From: Phylloscopus collybita
Taxonomy: Eukaryota; Chordata; Aves; Passeriformes; Phylloscopidae
DNA length: 64,000 bases
Reading direction: 5' to 3'
Assembly (NCBI GenBank): GCA_027886175.1
Contig: JAJNNQ010000011.1
Location: forward strand, 6,200,001-6,264,000
This document shows, piece by piece, positions 62,735-64,000 of the stretch (within the stretch, counting starts at the first letter, position 1; each line of letters begins with the position of its first letter). The translations under genes were made by a program, and so were the position numbers. The notes beneath the pieces were generated by a model. That model was not told where the DNA came from. It saw only the letters and a list, made by a program, of their open reading frames with translations, and did no database searches.

Positions 62735-63742
62735 TCACTGCCCTGACGATGTCACAGCGGTGACACCACTGATCTCCAGCAGCCTCGGGATGTCCTCTTT
62801 GGCTCTTTGGCACAGCTCGGCCACCGCGCGGCCACGGGGGCCACCAGGGCCACCGGAGCCACCATAGGGACTGGAGAGGAGGAAGTCGATTTCCCCAAGT
62901 GCCACCAGCAGGTGATCCTGGGTCAGGCGGGCGCTGGCCTCCCACAGCTGCTCAGACTCGGCCACCTCGACCATGAAGTCCTTGAGGTCATCGGGGGACG
63001 CCTCCTCTGTCCCCCCCTTCCAGGTGTCCTCAATGTACCAGAGCTGGTCGTACAGCTCCCAGGAGAACTCCCAGGCTTCTGCACAGGCATTTGCCAAGCG
63101 CCCCAGCAGCCCCAGGGCCTCCTCCACTCGCTGTTCCCTCAAGGTGGCTGGCCCCGCCTGCCTGGTGGCCACCACAGGCTCTTCCCTGGCCTTGGTGGCC
63201 ACTGCCACGGGGACATCGTGTACGGCCACCCCTGAGGCCACGGCCACCGATGGCTGCCGGGCCATGGCCACCAGGCTGTACCCAGCTGTCCCCGAGCAGG
63301 GGGGGGTCTCATCCCGCAGGTCCCCGGACAGGCTGGTGGCGGTGGCCTCGGCAGTGTCCTCGTTGGTGTCCTCGTCGTCGGTGTCCTTGTCCTCCCAGGT
63401 GTCGAGGATCACCTCTGCCTCACAGCCCAGCTGGCGCCACTTATCCTGGAGCACACCCATCGACTCCCGCCAGGCTCTGCCCGCAGCTCTCACATCGGCC
63501 CAGGTGGCCCCCGGGGTGTCCCTGAGGGTGGCCAGGGCCTGGCTCAGGGGGGTGACACCGCGCTGGCCCAGGGAGGTGATGTCACCGTGGTCCAGGGTGT
63601 CCCGGAGGCTCCAGATGAATTCCCTCAGGTCTGTGTGCAGGGACTCTGGGTACAGGAGCGGCCAGGAGCTCTTTCGTGGCGCGGTCACGGTGGCTGCCAG
63701 CTCGCCCAGGGTGGCCACCACGTCCACCAGCGCCTCCAGCAC
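62735..63742 (-). CDS. Unrecognised helix-rich protein, copy 2, exon 2
   Basis: Paralogue of the gene at 60.3 kb: about 335 codons after an acceptor TTTCCCAG at 63,743, beginning VLEALVDVVATLGELA. Shared motifs: TSLGQRGVTPLSQALATL, QLWEASARLTQDHLLVAL and AVAELCQRAKEDIPRLLE. It has an acidic insert (EDKDTDDEDTNEDTAEA, about residues 120-140) and a Val/Ala-rich stretch not present in copy 1. It stops soon after the last motif at SSGQ. Its first exon should lie just beyond the window end, since the copy 1 intron is about 520 bases. Function unknown. Confidence 0.7.
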   Translation of the reverse strand: MLEALVDVVATLGELAATVTAPRKSSWPLLYPESLHTDLREFIWSLRDTLDHGDITSLGQRGVTPLSQALATLRDTPGATWADVRAAGRAWRESMGVLQDKWRQLGCEAEVILDTWEDKDTDDEDTNEDTAEATATSLSGDLRDETPPCSGTAGYSLVAMARQPSVAVASGVAVHDVPVAVATKAREEPVVATRQAGPATLREQRVEEALGLLGRLANACAEAWEFSWELYDQLWYIEDTWKGGTEEASPDDLKDFMVEVAESEQLWEASARLTQDHLLVALGEIDFLLSSPYGGSGGPGGPRGRAVAELCQRAKEDIPRLLEISGVTAVTSSGQ

Positions 63743-64000
63743 CTGGGAAAGGGACAGGGGAGGTGGCGGGGACCTCGTGGCACTTTCGGCCTCCTGGGGT
63801 GGCCCCTGTGCCCTCCAGGGTCCCCTTTGTCCCCTCCCTGGAGAGCTCAGCTGTCCCTTCTGTCCCTTTGTCACCTCCTTGTCCCCCCTGCCAACCCCTG
63901 CTGTCCCCTCTGCCACCCCGTCCCCTCCTGCCACCCTCCCGCTGTCCCCGCCTCACCGCCACCCTCGGTCCCCTCCACCCCTCTGTCACCTCCCCGCTTT
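63743..64000 (-). other. Intron 1 of unknown gene copy 2
   Basis: C/T-rich on the plus strand with CTGTCCC and TGCCACC repeats, as in the matching intron of copy 1. The frame stays open by composition to 63,934. Cut by the window edge. Confidence 0.5.

Overview
This window looks like a vertebrate, almost certainly avian (probably passerine), nuclear segment rich in duplications. The evidence is introns with GT-AG sites, CpG-island promoters with CCAAT boxes, long terminal repeats with AATAAA signals, decayed endogenous retrovirus (ERV) genes, CR1-like ends, KRAB-less C2H2 zinc-finger genes in tandem copies, and an MHC class II beta (class IIB) gene fragment with bird-style exons. The mix of class IIB, zinc-finger and ERV copies suggests an MHC-linked or similarly repetitive region (inference).

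Layout. Six C2H2 zinc-finger genes (ZNF1-ZNF6, local names) lie at about 4.1-5.4 kb (-), 12.7-14.3 kb (+), 22.0-22.9 kb (-), 32.7-34.1 kb (+), 43.6-44.4 kb (-) and 53.0-54.9 kb (+). They form three divergent, head-to-head pairs. Between the members of each pair lie ERV remains in opposite orientations and, at or near the middle, one or two CpG-island bidirectional promoters (10.8-11.4, 26.3-28.0, 49.2-50.6 kb). Outside the genes the same flanking modules recur in mirrored order: a 2.5-kb A block, a CATGA-type minisatellite, an LTR, and a second LTR module.

Two scales of palindrome are visible. Unit 1 (1-19,726) is an inverted repeat about a centre near 9.9 kb. Units 2 and 3 are mirror images about a centre near 38.46 kb, with arms from about 17.2-34.4 kb to about 43.2-59.8 kb. 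At that centre lies a broken class IIB gene on the minus strand, cut inside exon 2 and joined head-to-head to the 3' end of a second class IIB copy on the plus strand.

The right end (60.2-64.0 kb) differs: two tandem minus-strand copies of a helix-rich protein family that I do not recognise. Only the tail sequence of that family is scattered in the four A blocks, so the array was partly built from material next to it.

No tRNA, rRNA, CRISPR or bacterial content is seen. The most interesting feature is the architecture: nested palindromes of divergent zinc-finger pairs around shared promoters and ERV remains, with the MHC IIB inversion joint at the main centre. Assembly artefact is the main alternative and must be excluded.
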